Shown here one piece after another: positions 18,885 through 19,086 of a stretch of DNA of 19,086 nucleotides; position 1 is the first letter of the stretch, and each line of letters starts with the position of its first letter. A model generated the notes under the pieces. The model was not told where the DNA came from and did no database searches. It worked only from the letters and a program-made list of their open reading frames with translations. Both the position numbers and the translations under genes were made by a program. The stretch comes from Ettlia oleoabundans (Eukaryota; Chlorophyta; Chlorophyceae; Chlamydomonadales). The stretch covers positions 1-19,086 of the forward strand of contig JAAMXP010001920.1 in assembly GCA_019693395.1 (NCBI GenBank), in the 5' to 3' direction.

Positions 18885-19086
18885 CTGCAAAGAATAAGTT
18901 GTCAGCTTGTGCTGCAGCTCACGCACATGCGGTGCACAACCCACGTGGAATTAAACGACTGCCGGCATTCTTGGGACACATATAGGCATGCATCTGTGCA
19001 GGTCTATGCACGCGTGCGTGTTTGCGCGCGATTGCGTGTGTGTATGTGTGGTGTGGGTGGTCTGGTGTGGGTGGAATGGGTGGGGG
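18885..19086. other. Dynein intron with GT-rich repeat
   Basis: This is upstream of the last supported 3' splice site on the minus strand (AG at 18886-18885), so it should be an intron of the dynein gene. No exon is recognisable before the window ends. From about 19005 the plus strand becomes a gtgtgt, tgtgg and gggtgg low-complexity run that reaches the window edge. On the coding strand this is CA/CCAC-rich. Confidence 0.6.

Overview
This window looks like nuclear DNA from a flagellated green alga. The order Chlamydomonadales (the Chlamydomonas, Haematococcus and Dunaliella group) is my best guess. The reasons are many short GT-AG introns, an axonemal dynein heavy chain, a plant-like SAC3/GANP gene, CAG/CTG-rich low-complexity sequence, a TGTAA polyadenylation motif after the dynein stop, and a scrap of TTTTAGGG-type repeat. 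I see no operons, ribosome binding sites, rRNA, tRNA or CRISPR. Species is not determined.

Layout. (1) Positions 1 to about 8200 are gene-poor and repeat-rich. They hold a degenerate glutamine-rich ORF (about 1120-1888, plus), a frameshifted alanine-rich ORF (about 2159-2790, minus), a perfect 35-bp tandem duplication, a GCCCTTAGGG palindrome cluster, an interrupted inverted repeat and a dispersed palindromic motif. No intact gene could be supported there. (2) Positions 8325-8689 (minus) may be the first two exons of an unrecognised gene with a TATA-like box upstream. (3) Positions 9169-16611 (plus) are a complete gene of about 22 exons for a SAC3/GANP protein, the scaffold of the TREX-2 mRNA-export complex. 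The model gives about 1236 residues, and exon phases agree at every junction when one GC-AG intron is accepted. (4) Positions 16803-18884 (minus) are the last eight exons, 449 residues plus the stop, of an axonemal dynein heavy chain, most like the outer-arm alpha/beta class. The rest of that gene lies beyond the right edge.

The SAC3 and dynein genes converge tail to tail, with only 191 bp between stop codons. They are not obviously linked in function: one acts in nuclear mRNA export, the other in ciliary motility. The most unusual signal is splicing. Two dynein introns are best explained as GC-AG introns with the same GCAAGC donor. Two more GC donors are possible, and two introns are in-frame and stop-free, so retention would insert peptides.
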